The translations under genes and the position numbers were made by a program. Shown here piece by piece: positions 24,249 to 34,847 of a stretch of DNA of 64,000 nt (position 1 is its first letter; each line of letters opens with the position of its first letter). This DNA comes from Gelatoporia subvermispora B (Eukaryota; Basidiomycota; Agaricomycetes; Polyporales; Gelatoporiaceae), in the NCBI GenBank assembly GCA_000320605.2, contig KB445797.1, positions 143,976-207,975 of the forward strand, given 5' to 3'. The notes under the pieces were generated by a model. The model was not told the DNA's origin and made no database searches. It saw nothing but the letters and a program-made list of their open reading frames with translations.

Positions 24249-25108
24249 CTAGAATACATCATAATGGTCCAACATTGTACAGCTTAGATGCATGTTCGTG
24301 AGGCTCTGCCAGCTCAGAAGAGCTATATCGTACATCAAAAAGTAATCATCAATCGACTCCATGAGATCAAGATCATCCCAGAGACAGTAAATTTGCCGTG
24401 CCAGCCACTCTGCGTGAATATCATCCTCTTCCGTGCCCGTAAATAGATCGGCCTCGCTCTGTGTCCTCTCCCATTCTTGAAGCAACTCACTGAGATGTCT
24501 TAATCCTGTCTGATAGACACTCGCCACATAGCCGTTGCGGCAGAGGGACATCCGGAGCTGTCCTTCTGTTCGAAGTTCAGCACATAGTCGTCCTTCTAGT
24601 GTGCGCATGTTGGCCTGCTATGGGATGGGAGATCAACGTTAAGATGGCGGATATGTTGTGCGAGGAAGTTTGGTCATACCGTGTATGTGTTAACAGGGCA
24701 AAACGCTAACGTTACAAGATGTTCCGGTAGCTTGTTAGGCCGTAATGTAGGTTCAGCAACATTTGGTGGAGATATTTTGAGCAGTGTGCAGTGTGGTGCC
24801 TGCGCCTGACTGGATTTATTTTGTCTGTATGCCTTGCGGCACGCTTTACCCCTGTGAGAAAGCTCAATTAGCCGAGACAACTAAGCAAGCAGCATGGCCA
24901 TACACGCACTGCTCAGTTGTATCCCTTCTCGCTTTGTACTCACGCTGAGCAGCCTGGCGGTCTTTACTGGTAAAGTGTTTTGCTCGTTGGCCCATGGTTG
25001 AAGAGCAAGAATGCTAATGTGAAGTCGGAAATGCACTAGGTTCCCAAGAAGCACAGTGGCGTCGTGTAGGTACTGATACCTCGTATTGGAACAACTCCAT
25101 TTACACAA
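24249..25108 (-). CDS. Unknown small gene inside the KDZ element
   Basis: This minus-strand gene probably has three or more exons. The first visible coding part (about 25080-24955) reads YQYLHDATVLLGNLVHF and PWANEQNTLPVKTARLLS, ending at a GTGAGT donor. The second (about 24845-24680) reads GKACRKAYRQNKSSQAQ and RPNKLPEHLVTLAFCPVN. The last (24608-24249 and slightly upstream) begins NMRTLEGRLCAELRTEG and ends at 24249. The last part is acidic and helix-rich, with no recognised domain. It lies tail to tail with the Ulp1 end, 13 bp apart. The true start is uncertain; the ATG at 25108 is only the first available. No internal stops were seen, unlike its neighbours. Confidence 0.6.
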
Positions 25109-25649
25109 TCAGATAGTCCCATTGGACTTCCACAACCTTCTAGATACACTATATAGTGGTGTATGGTCCGTTCCCAGCACTCACAAGAAGGACCACATAG
25201 CAAATATCATGGCCTGGGATGTCTCCGGGAATTATGTTGTGACAGGGCCCTCTGATATTTGCTCTCTCATTGGTCAGTTACCATTGAGCCAGGCATTCAG
25301 ATTTGGCCAGGACATCTCATCCTGATGTCATCCGCTTCCAAGAGTAAGTTGGAATATGCCATTTTCAGTCATACAATCGTCGCTGATCGATATCTGGCCA
25401 GCCTCGTTGAGTTGGTTGACATCCGTGATGCTTCCTGGATTTGCAGTGCATGTGCTGCTGAATGCAAAAATGCTAGGGCTACAGTGTCGTCTCGTTTTCC
25501 TGGGCCCCATCCTTCATCCCACCCATCATCCCATTCACCAGAGCCTTAACACATATGATCGCCTCAAACGAGACTCGGATACTCTTCTGAGTTATAGGTG
25601 CGTGGTTCTAACGGTCAGTGCTTATGGTGTACTGACCCAATACAATAGA
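25109..25649. other. Divergent intergenic region within the KDZ element
   Basis: It lies between the start of the minus-strand gene and the start of the long plus-strand gene, so it likely holds both promoters. Open frames cross it on both strands without recognisable content. Confidence 0.4.
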
Positions 25650-28600
25650 ATGGGGCGCGGAAACTCCTCATCGCGACGAGGCACTGGACTGGCGACGCGT
25701 TGCTCATCGCGGACACGTTCAGCCCGCACGGCTGCCTCTGATACTGTTGCTCACGAGAATGATACACTGGATATTCCATTTGAGGCTTCGTATACGATGG
25801 TGCCCCACCCTATCCAACCTTCTATTGTGCCTCCTACACAGCCGCATGTCCCCGCGCTGCCACCCGTAGAGTATCCTACACGTCATTATCCATTAGTTAT
25901 GAACCCTCCTCCGCCTTCCGTGGAACCCTTCATAGAGCATCCCCCTATCACTACGCTCTCGCAGCAGTCCTTGGCCAGCGAAGCTGATGAGTTCAATGAG
26001 TATATGCCAACCACATCCGACCTCGAGCATTTCGATGGTCTCGACTCACAGCTGCAGCACTACAGCCACTCTGTCCATGATGATGACCTGCAGTCACCAT
26101 CACCGACCTCTGCAATGGCTACGCGCTATAGCCAAGCAGGATATGTAAGCATCAATATTATGTTTTTTCGATAACAGCTTACCTATAGTACTTCCAGATC
26201 GCAGACCTGTCGACCAATGGGCATGCATCACCTGATGGCCATACCAACAAGCCCTTGCAGATTCCCCTCCCTGCGCCATTGACATCTGCTAATGTTTTGG
26301 CAAGGAGACCGGCCGCTGAAGACCTACTCCAAAAGTTCGAGGAGTGAGCCAGAGCCATCATTCCTACCCTGCGGCCAGTCGACTCATCGCCAATGCGTGG
26401 TATTTCTGCGCCGCCAGACAATGGTGACGTCTTCATGTCTCATCATCACACTGGCGCACGCCTGCCCCCTCTACTCTCACATCACATGAATCCTGTTCTT
26501 GCGGTCGCACCTGCGCCGCCAGAATCTCTGTCTGCTAACCCCGAGCCACCTGAACGTGCAGGAGGACGAGGAGGATCCGCACCTCCAACGCCTCAGAGTC
26601 AGCGGAGAGCAGCTCCATTGTCAGTCTCGAGACCGCCTCATCCGGTGGGACTTGGCATCCCCTCTCTCCTTGCATCACTTGTGTTCTCTACACCTATTCC
26701 TGGACCTGCGGCAAGTGCTGCCAGTCTGCCAGCTACAGTCACAGCACCGGAGACTTTGCACATCCAGATCGAGCCTCCGTCATCGGGGAATCATCTGGGT
26801 GCCATTGCAGTGGACAGCCTGATCTTTCCGGATCTGTTAGGTGATGGCCAGCATCCACCAAGCACTCCACCCCCTAGAGCTCGGCCGCTGCAGCCGTACT
26901 CACCACTCCCACCGTCGTCTCTCCTGCCGCCGTCCCCTGGGTCCGATGTTGCATCAAATCTCCCTGATGCTACTCTGGCCATTCCGGTTGCCAATCATGC
27001 ACAAGAGCCAATCGTGAATGATGCTGCTGCAACAGTCGCTGAACACGAGGCGTTCCCTGCAGCCGAGCACGACGAGCACGGAGGCACAAACCTTGACGAT
27101 ATTAAAGATGATGAGCCCGACTACACCATCGACGCCAAGCAGCTTCAAGACCAGCTATGCGATGCGCAAGTTGAAGAGCGTCGTGTGGCAGGCGAGCTCT
27201 TGCAACGTCTGACTCAGAAATGCTGGACGATCGATATCATGTTCCATGACATCGCGGCGTCCAAGCCAGGCGTGACATCAGAACAAGTGCAACGGCTCTG
27301 GACTAGTCTGCATACAGATGCTCGTCAGCACGTCAATATCTGGGGACTATACCAGATGTTGCACAGTGATCGTACCGCTGCTGAGTGTGCACGACTTGGT
27401 CCGAATGATGACGGTATGTATCCAGTATGTCGCAAAACATATACAAAGTTGAACCAACCTATCTTAGGCAAGATCCTGGTATCGCACAATCGGAAGATTG
27501 TCGCCAGGTGCTTCGAAAAGTTCAAAGAAGTGTAGGCAAATGATGAGGAGAAGATGCATGAGATACTCCTCACGAATTATCATATCCGCATGCTTCTTGG
27601 CCCAGACAGTGCCACCGTTGCCTCTCGCAAACGGATGTTCCACAAGTTTACAGGTAAACTTGTGCAATCACTTGACACTGCACATGTCCGGTGGGGATTC
27701 GAGAGCATTCTCCTAACCTCTGGGAATAATCCTCCGCAAGACGACAATGTGAGGTTCATGTATGAGACCGAAGGAGCGGCTGGAGTAAGTCCCCATCACG
27801 TCATTGTATACGCATCTCTGACATGTCATTAGTTCGTTGAATGGGTGACCAAAATGGACCCTGACACGATAATTGGGCTTTTGCGTTCCCATGCGTCGTA
27901 AACCTTTGCTACTCTCAGGTGTGATGCAAGTACTAATACCCGTGTTCCGAAGACATCTTAGCGCAAATCTCATTATAGAGCGCACTCACAAGGCTGCAAA
28001 TCTGGCCGCCGGCACATCTTCAAAGGCCCCAGCAGATGTCGCTAAGCGTACTTCAGAGCCAAGCGGGGGCAGCCAGGATGTCTCTCAGGCTATCCCGAAT
28101 GCCGACGCACTTACAACCTACGTCTTTGAGCCCCTGACAGCAACGGGAGACGCCCTCACGAAGCAGCTGAGACTTCGGCTCATGATCATGATCTGCCTAG
28201 CTCGTGGCATCAAGCCGACCATTGAGAACACATCGCAATGACCGTGGGTGTCACTCCCAACGTATCTTCGTCGCCACAAGCTCGTTCTTCTCAACTACCC
28301 GGAGGATGTGCCTTATCCGGGTCATCCTAACATGGATAGAAGCAAGGGCATTGCTGCGCTTCATGGGCCTGAGCGAGAACGGCTAGCAAGGGCGCTTGAA
28401 CATCCAACATACCCGCTCAAATTTGTTGCTGACTATGAGGAGGATAGGAACCGTAAGTCATTACCTATCTTGTATTTCTTCAACGTCTCATGTATGGCCA
28501 TAGGTCACGGTGACTACATCGTCATTGTTGGTGTTCCTCCGGCAGCATCCTCAAAACATTCCCACGGCTTGCGAGTCTTCTGGTCATCATCATTGGAGGC

Positions 28601-30362
28601 TCCATGGACGGACTACAAGGGCCCTCCGCGCCGTGTGGACGATGACATCTCGCCCGCAAACTCGCCAAAAGCCAAAGATGAGACTGGCAACATCGCAGAA
28701 GATGATGCACACCCCAAGGCACCTTCTCCGCCTGTTGCGAAGCGCACTCGCACAGGTGGAGTGGCCAAGATGCGGGTGGTTGAGGTTCAATCACAGTCGG
28801 ATGATCAGCCACGCCTGCCATCAGAGGATGACAATGATGATGACTCTTACCACGACTCAGAGGAGGAGATGAGAGGTTCTAAACGTGTGAAGTTCATGGA
28901 GAACAGTCCCTCACCATTTCCGGCACCATCTCCGGCACCATCTCTGGCACCGTCTCCGGCACCATCTCTGGCACCATCTCCGGCCCCATCTGGCACGCCG
29001 GTACCAGAGACTCTGCCTGCCATGGACATCCAGGATACCGCGCCGAGCCTCGAGCTCGGTGATACATTGCAGCTACCCTCTCAAAAACCCTTTCCACGAT
29101 GTCGCCCTCCTGGTGCTCCCAAGCCGATCACTTCGAAGTCCAAGTCTCCCATCCCCAGTGGTTCGTGTGCACCGCTGCCTGCCAGTTTGCATGTGGCACC
29201 ACCTAAGACTTCACGTGTGCCGCCACCTAGTACTTTGCGTGCGCCGCCACTTACTGGTCCACGTGCACCACCACCCATCTTCGGCCCTGGACAGATGTAT
29301 GTAACAACCTCTGAGGAGGACTATGTTGAATTTGTGGGCATGCGTAAATTGCCTGGTGCGCCACCGCAGTGGAGCCCTGATTTCGAGGTCGTTGATGATT
29401 TGTCTGTCCCCGTGAAGACCGCTAAGAGAGCAGCAGCAAAGAAGGGCAAGGGGACCAAGCGGGGTCCTGACATCGAGCCCGTCAACAACGCACCCTCACG
29501 CGCGAAGGGCGAGAAGCCGTCAGCACCCAAGAAGTCCAGGTTGATGCTGCAGGACTCTGATGTCGAGCTTGTGGATGCGCCACCAATGCCTCCGAGAGGT
29601 CCCGGTCTGCCCAGAGTTGTCATCACCAAGAGACCGAAGATGACGCAAGAGCAGCAAACTCGGATGAAGCAGCACGTGAAGGAGCGCCTCTCGAGATACT
29701 CCCGGGATGATGCTAAGGGACCAGCAGAGTCGACAGGGGTCGCAGCGGGACCATCTTCAAAGCATCAGCCGGGGGTAGTGCTCCGCGGTATGCCTGAGCC
29801 GATGACCTCTGCAGCGCCTGTCGCGGGACCGAATCGCAGCCGTCCTACGCCACATCACAATGAAGGTGTACACAAGCTCGAGCAGACAGAGAAGCATGTA
29901 ACCCTTTCCACGCAGTCACAGGGCGATCACACGATGGCCAGCTTTGGCGAGCCTCCTAGCTATCCATCGGCGAACCAAGAAATACCCGATAGTCGACGCG
30001 ACTACCTCGAGCTTCAGGCGCAAATCCGGAAGACACATAAGCCCGCAGCTAGAGTCATTCGGTCCCACATCACCGGCAAAGTCATCCCGGCCGTGTCGTC
30101 CTCAACTGCGCGGACCATTTCGCCAGCCCCAGGGCCATCCAACTCCAATCCGCCTGCGCCTGCTCCGCCCGGCCCCACCATGCCTGCACCTGCTCCGCTT
30201 ATTCCTCCCGATCCCGCTGCGCTGCAAATGGCGGCAATGCCTCAGCTTAATCTCGGCCAAATTGGCAGCGTGCAGATCAGTGCGGAGGTCATTGCCCTTG
30301 CCCTAGCACTGCAGCGGCAACTCCAAGAGCAGCAGCAACAGAACAATGCCACCCAAAGGTGA
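25650..30362 (+). pseudogene. Long Pro/Ser-rich unknown gene of the KDZ element, with in-frame stops
   Basis: The ATG at 25650 (MGRGNSSSRRGTG) opens a low-complexity Pro/Ser-rich N-terminal region. A middle helical domain follows (QLQDQLCDAQVEERRVAG; QHVNIWGLYQMLHSD; KILVSHNRKIVARCFEKF; TNYHIRMLLGPD; FVEWVTKMDPDTIIGLL). A second conserved segment has LPTYLRRHKLVLLNYPEDV and YIVIVGVPPA. The rest is a long disordered C-terminus with acidic and Lys-rich patches, ending in a Gln-rich helix at 30362. Several introns fit (for example GTAAGC at about 26144, GTATGT at about 27414 and GTAAGT at about 28452). Reading frames continue exactly through three stops: TGA 26345, TAG 27533 and TGA 28239. The TGA stops replace expected Trp codons. 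The family is unknown to me; it looks like an accessory protein of the element. Confidence 0.65.
28919..28998 (+). repeat. 12-bp coding minisatellite (Ala-Pro-Ser-Pro/Leu)
   Basis: About six or seven copies of a 12-base unit close to CCGGCACCATCT encode alternating APSP and APSL. It lies in the disordered C-terminal part of the long transposon gene, and unit variants alternate CCGG and CTGG. Confidence 0.85.
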
Positions 30363-31046
30363 AGGCTCGGATGACTCCGGTATGTCGTGTTCTCGAATAA
30401 AAACATTATCATCTGCAGAACATCAGTAATTGTCTCATTCTCTTGTTCTATCGAGGTCTGCTTTGTATTCAGTGCTCCCCGAGATTGTGCTCGATGTCCC
30501 GTCGTGCAACCATTGCTCGCCCGTTTCCAATGTGCTTCTTGAACCTCGATCCTCGCTATTGACTCATGCGCTTTGTGACCAGTTCTTGGCCTGAGATCGT
30601 GCATTTCCCACCCAATCCTGATCCATTTCTTGAACCTCGCTTGTTGCCGCTGACTTGGTCCCCATTTATCCGTTTTATCTGTGCCATCCAGTTCTTGTTG
30701 TGCTCTGTATGAGACTCGCTATCTGTGATAGTATGTATGATCTCTTGTGGTCGCCCTGCTGCTGCTATCGTTCGTAGTTGTCATTATGTATGTATCTACC
30801 ATAATATGATGTCTGCAGACCTAACACCGTGATTCACGAATACCTAGCTCCATAAACTCGCTACCACCTGCAAATCCCCAGTTACGCAGGCCTAGTAGCG
30901 AACACCTGGCTCTTCGCAACCCTGCTACCATCTGCAAATACCCAGTGGTACATGCCCAGCACTACCTCTAGCCGCACCGTCTGTGCATTTGATGGTATGG
31001 CGATGTCGTGGGGATGCTCTTGGCGAGAACTGAACACGAGCCGTCC

Positions 31047-31148
31047 CGGAGGCCTCGAAAGGATGGAGCCTCGAAGGCCCATGGCGCCCGACCACAATAA
31101 GGGCCTACGAGGCCCATTACATAAGCATACGATGTCCGGACTGAGGTG
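31047..31148 (-). repeat. Right terminal inverted repeat of the KDZ element
   Basis: The reverse complement matches 19190-19291 except for two transitions (A/G and T/C). It ends at 31148, next to the duplicated TCTAGCGC. Confidence 0.92.
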
Positions 31149-31156
31149 TCTAGCGC
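31149..31156. repeat. Right target-site duplication of the KDZ transposon
   Basis: TCTAGCGC, identical to 19182-19189. Confidence 0.9.
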
Positions 31157-32171
31157 ACGACTCAGCGCTACGTCATCGAGGTTGTCTCTTGCGACCAGCC
31201 TGACTCTGACTCAAGCACTACTCCATCCACCTTGCTGGATACCTGGGCTCACCGACCTCTCGTGTGCATGTAGCTGTCGCTCGTCCATTGTGTCCGCTCT
31301 GATGTCATCGCCGCAGCCCGGCCGATCAACGACTTCTCGCCAGTACGCTTCCGCTACAGCCCCCACGACAGCATGCTTCGACTTGCGTCGCTCCTTGCTA
31401 TCTCGGCGAGCTCACGTCATACGGTCAATACGTCTTGATGCTTCCAGGCGCCCTCCGCTTCACCTCATTCCGCTCGGAGGACCCCCGCGCGCGAGATCTC
31501 GCTCTGTTGGATATGTGCACAGATCAAAGTGCGATGCGCGCCGTGCACACGTCATGTCCACTCTACATCTTCGCTGCAGGTCCATTTCCCGTATATCCTG
31601 CGCGTTCTCCATTCCTACAAATCGTATCCTGACCTCTCTCGTAATGTATAGCCCGTGGAGGCCACGCCAGGCAGGTCGCCGTCTCGACCTTGTCGCAATC
31701 TTTCAACGCTGGCGAAGGGACTTCATTCTAATACTTCTTTTGCTCACGGCCTGGAGACAAACAGTACATGCTGCTGGATTCTCGGCCCCAATCATGCCCA
31801 CACGCTGACAATTTCGTGCTGTAATGATGCCAGGATTGGCTTGCCCTGTGTACTTATGTAGACAATTTGTGCAGAATCGAATTCAGTTTTGCGCCATCAG
31901 ATGTGCGCCCTCTCTTTCGAATTCGCCGCATGTACATATGACGTCTCAAACAGCGGTAACAATAACAACCGGCCGTTGATCACGGATTGCATCCCTACAC
32001 ACAAACAAGGAGGGACGTAGTGTTAGGCTACCCGGAGTAGAATCTCCTGAGATCGAGGAGCTCCGCAACACATTGAGTCCAACTAGGTTTGGTTGCGCGA
32101 TATTGTACGAACAGGGCGGGTTGATACTACAAAATATCGACATGGCGACCTATATCCATAAGTCGGCCGGG
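31157..32171. repeat. NLR 3'-flank duplicon, copy B, split by the KDZ element
   Basis: It continues with CTCAGCGCTACGTCATCGAGG, as in copies A and D, then CGTCCATTGTG, CCCGGCCGATCAACGACTTC, CATACGGTCAATACG and GTGGAGGCCACGCCAGGCAGG. It ends in the conserved 3' block before the NLR3 stop. The left half of this copy lies on the other side of the transposon (about 19120-19189). No coding frame is supported. Confidence 0.7.
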
Positions 32172-34847
32172 CTAGGTGTCCTGTTGATTCTCCTCCTCCG
32201 GCACGTACCCATTCGCCATCGACCAAGCTTTTATTCGAGGCAGGTACGATCCCTTGAGCCTATTGGGCGATTGCGCTGCTTCCGCGACGATCTCTTTGAC
32301 TCGCCGGTCGATGATAACGTCGAGCGCCGCCACGAGCCCGTCGCCAGGCCCGTTCTCCTGCACGTGGCATGTCAGCGTGGTGCAGACCCGCCAAGCAGGG
32401 TACTCCAGCTCACCTCGTACCAGCGGCGCAGTTTTGCGCAGGCATCTACTGCAAGGACTTTGCTAACCCACTGATGGTGGCCCCACACACCCCGCGTTCG
32501 CAACCAGTCATCCAGATGCGTCTCTACGAAGCCCCGCAGAGCTCGCACGAGCTCGGGCGTGTATCGCGCTCGAAGGAGATGTTCATCCCAGTGCACGAGG
32601 GCATAGTTCCACATCTGCGGCATCTCTCTATCAGCATCGCGCAGACTGTCGACGTCGTCGCGAGTCAGGAGATCAAGCAGGGATGCCGCAATGAGGGCAT
32701 GCCCTGACGGCGGGTCGACGAGGAAGGCACGATCCGTGCACCGGGCGGCATCGGTAAGGAATTGGGGGAAGCTTGCGTGGCAGGCCCGGAGTGGGGTGAT
32801 TGCGGTGACGTTGCCGTCGACGATGAGAACGGATCGAAGGCGGTCGATCACATCCATGGTGATCTCGGTCGACAATCCGAATATACTGAGACTCTTTGCA
32901 GATAGATCCCCGTCTGAAGTAACCCGCTCTGTCGCAAACCATGCCAGCACACAACGAACGCGCTGCATGCGCTCTTCATCTTCTTCAAAGGGCTCAAATG
33001 AGCTCTTTAGGATTGTTATGTAGAGCTCGTCAAGCCGCACATAGCCCCTAGATGACGCCTTGGCTCCTTCGGAAGCGAGGAGCATATCATAGATTTTCTC
33101 TGCCAGCCATTTGTCTTGACGGAGGAAGCGAACCGCAGTGCTTGCCCATATGAACAAGCCATCGGACAGTCTCGTCAGCTCCTCTATCGCATTTGGACGA
33201 GCTTCTAGGAGCCGGAAGCCACCCGCAGCGGCGGCCTCCCTCAGTTCCGTTCCGATGAAAAGGCGAATGTCATTGTCAATGTTTTCCTCCTTCTGCAGAT
33301 CACGCCGGTATATGATATCGGAGTACTTCGACGAGTTGAGCGCCTCCAGGATATATGTCTCGGGACGGGTGGCGATGAGGACACGGAGGCAAGGTATGTC
33401 GTGTGCTGCCTGACATAGCAGCTGTAGCATCGACGCAACGATGGAACCGGATGTGTTGGCGCATTCGTCCACTCCATTAACTACGAACACCAACGTGGGT
33501 GTGGTGATCGCAGACTCCCCGAGGTTCCTCAATATATCTAGAATGAGGGCTCTGATCTGATGCTCCAGTGCTTGGTCGTGACCTGCTTTGTGCTTCCGGG
33601 CCGCGTTGGCGATTTGAGAACGTAGAGCCGGAACAGACTCTGCCAGCTGGTATGCGATTGTCGGAAACACTCGATGGGCATCGCTGCATTCTGTTGAGCT
33701 GCGCAGGAAGAAGAACGAGGCGCCGAGATGTCCCTCTGGTAGTTGACGGCAGAAGACGTGGGCGATACTGGATTTTCCCATTCCAGCTTGACCGTATAGG
33801 GCATATACGCGTTTCTCGGACTTCGCATCTTTCGCCCATTCAACCAGGTCATGAAGGATTGCCTGTCTGGTGCCGGCATGAAGTAGAGACTTTTCCTCAA
33901 TCAGAGCGGATGTGTACGATGCATTCGCGTGGTTGAGCGCCTCCAAGGCTTTCCGAGATTCTACGCGAATAACTGTCAGCACGTCTCCCGCAACACAGAG
34001 TGTTCTGAGTACCTTTGTCGAGCTCCAAAGCAGTGATTTGTCCCAAAGCGTATTCTCTCTCGATATCCCCCTGGAACTTGAAGTGCTCTCAGGAAGCTGT
34101 CGAGTCATAACAACGGAGTCACCGACCTTGAAGTTGCTCATGGCATTATCGATTCTCTGACGTATATTCTTCAACTTCTCTGCGTCAGGCTCCGCAAACC
34201 AAAGCGCCCCTAAGAACCGCCGATGTTGAGTCTCTCCTGCTGATTTGGAGATCTCTTGTAGTGTTCTACACAACCGCTCAAAACTCCCGGCTAGTGATAA
34301 ATCGCAAGGGCCGCTCACTGTACAAGTGTAGTGACCCGCATGGTGAGTCGTTGGGTAGTCGTAGACGCAATGTCTTTCCGAGTCTGTTCCTCGGGTTGCG
34401 GACCCGCAACGAAAAGCGTGTTACGCGTAGTCTCGTTCAGCAAGTTAGTCAACTCTTGTATCCTCTCGATCGTATCGCGTCTATCTCCGAGATTGGCTCT
34501 CATAGTCTATACAATGTCGGTTAGTAAATCTTTGCGGTGACATCGGTTCACGTACCGAGATCCTATCTGCTAAGGCATTGAGGATAGGTGCCACCGATGC
34601 GGCCCCAGGTACAGGAGCGGTTGACAGGACTTGATTGGCAATGTTCAAACCAGTCTTCAAGTTAGACAAGACCGCGTCCAATGTGCCCTCATTCTATGGG
34701 CACCCTCGTGTTATCATGTGCATGGAAGCAGATGGCGATATCGACTACCTCGGAAGATTTTGGCTCCTTTCCTTTCCTCTTGAACCACTGTCGCGGTCTT
34801 ACCGGGACGCTTATCGACGGTTTATCTGCGTCCTCTGCATCTGACAT
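32172..34847 (-). CDS. NLR3: NACHT-domain NLR-like protein, subtype B, altered Walker B
   Basis: The ATG at 34847 starts MSDAEDADKPSISVPV, with a basic RQWFKRKGK patch. Exons follow with LDAVLSNLKTGLNIANQ and APVPGAASVAPILNALADR, then NLGDRRDTIERIQELTN, then LQEISKSAGETQHRRFL and LKNIRQRIDNAMSNF. This pattern is typical of the MLKL/HeLo-like N-terminal domain in basidiomycete NLRs. The main exon reads openly through the preceding small introns (34318-32372). It has Walker A GQAGMGKS, a Walker B segment LVFVVNGVDEC with Asn where its sisters have Asp (codon 33476-33478), LRVLIATRPETY, and HASFPQFLTDAARC. A 56-nt intron (GTGAGC donor, GTGCAG acceptor) leads to the tail ending at 32172 (PRIKAWSMANGYVPEEE). 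No frameshift is seen. The Asp-to-Asn change could impair ATP hydrolysis; that is inference. Confidence 0.82.

Larger units (their letters stand above)
19190..31148 (+). mobile_element. Complete KDZ-type DNA transposon with Ulp1 protease, 11,959 bp
   Basis: The borders are defined directly by the sequence: 102-bp terminal inverted repeats (19190-19291 and 31047-31148) that differ at two positions, and the exact 8-bp duplication TCTAGCGC on both sides. The internal gene order is transposase-Ulp1 fusion (+), small unknown gene (-), long Pro/Ser-rich gene (+). Eight-base duplications and Ulp1-type peptidases are known for the KDZ/Zisupton group. The coding parts carry stops and a frameshift, so it is non-autonomous now, though its ends look intact and could still be mobilised in trans. 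Removing it rejoins a normal copy of the NLR 3'-flank repeat. Confidence 0.92.

Noticed and set aside
28894..29029. Minus-strand Gly/Asp repeat protein opposite the minisatellite
   Set aside because: It is only the antisense of the APSP/APSL coding repeat in the long transposon gene.
31146..31808. A 220-codon plus-strand frame starting at the transposon border
   Set aside because: It begins within the KDZ terminal repeat and runs into noncoding flank repeat copy B; paralogous copies do not keep the frame.
32172..34847. Reading NLR3 as a single 648-codon exon
   Set aside because: The open frame passes through segments that are introns in the sister genes, with GTGAGC and GTCGGT donors; the multi-exon model matches all copies better.
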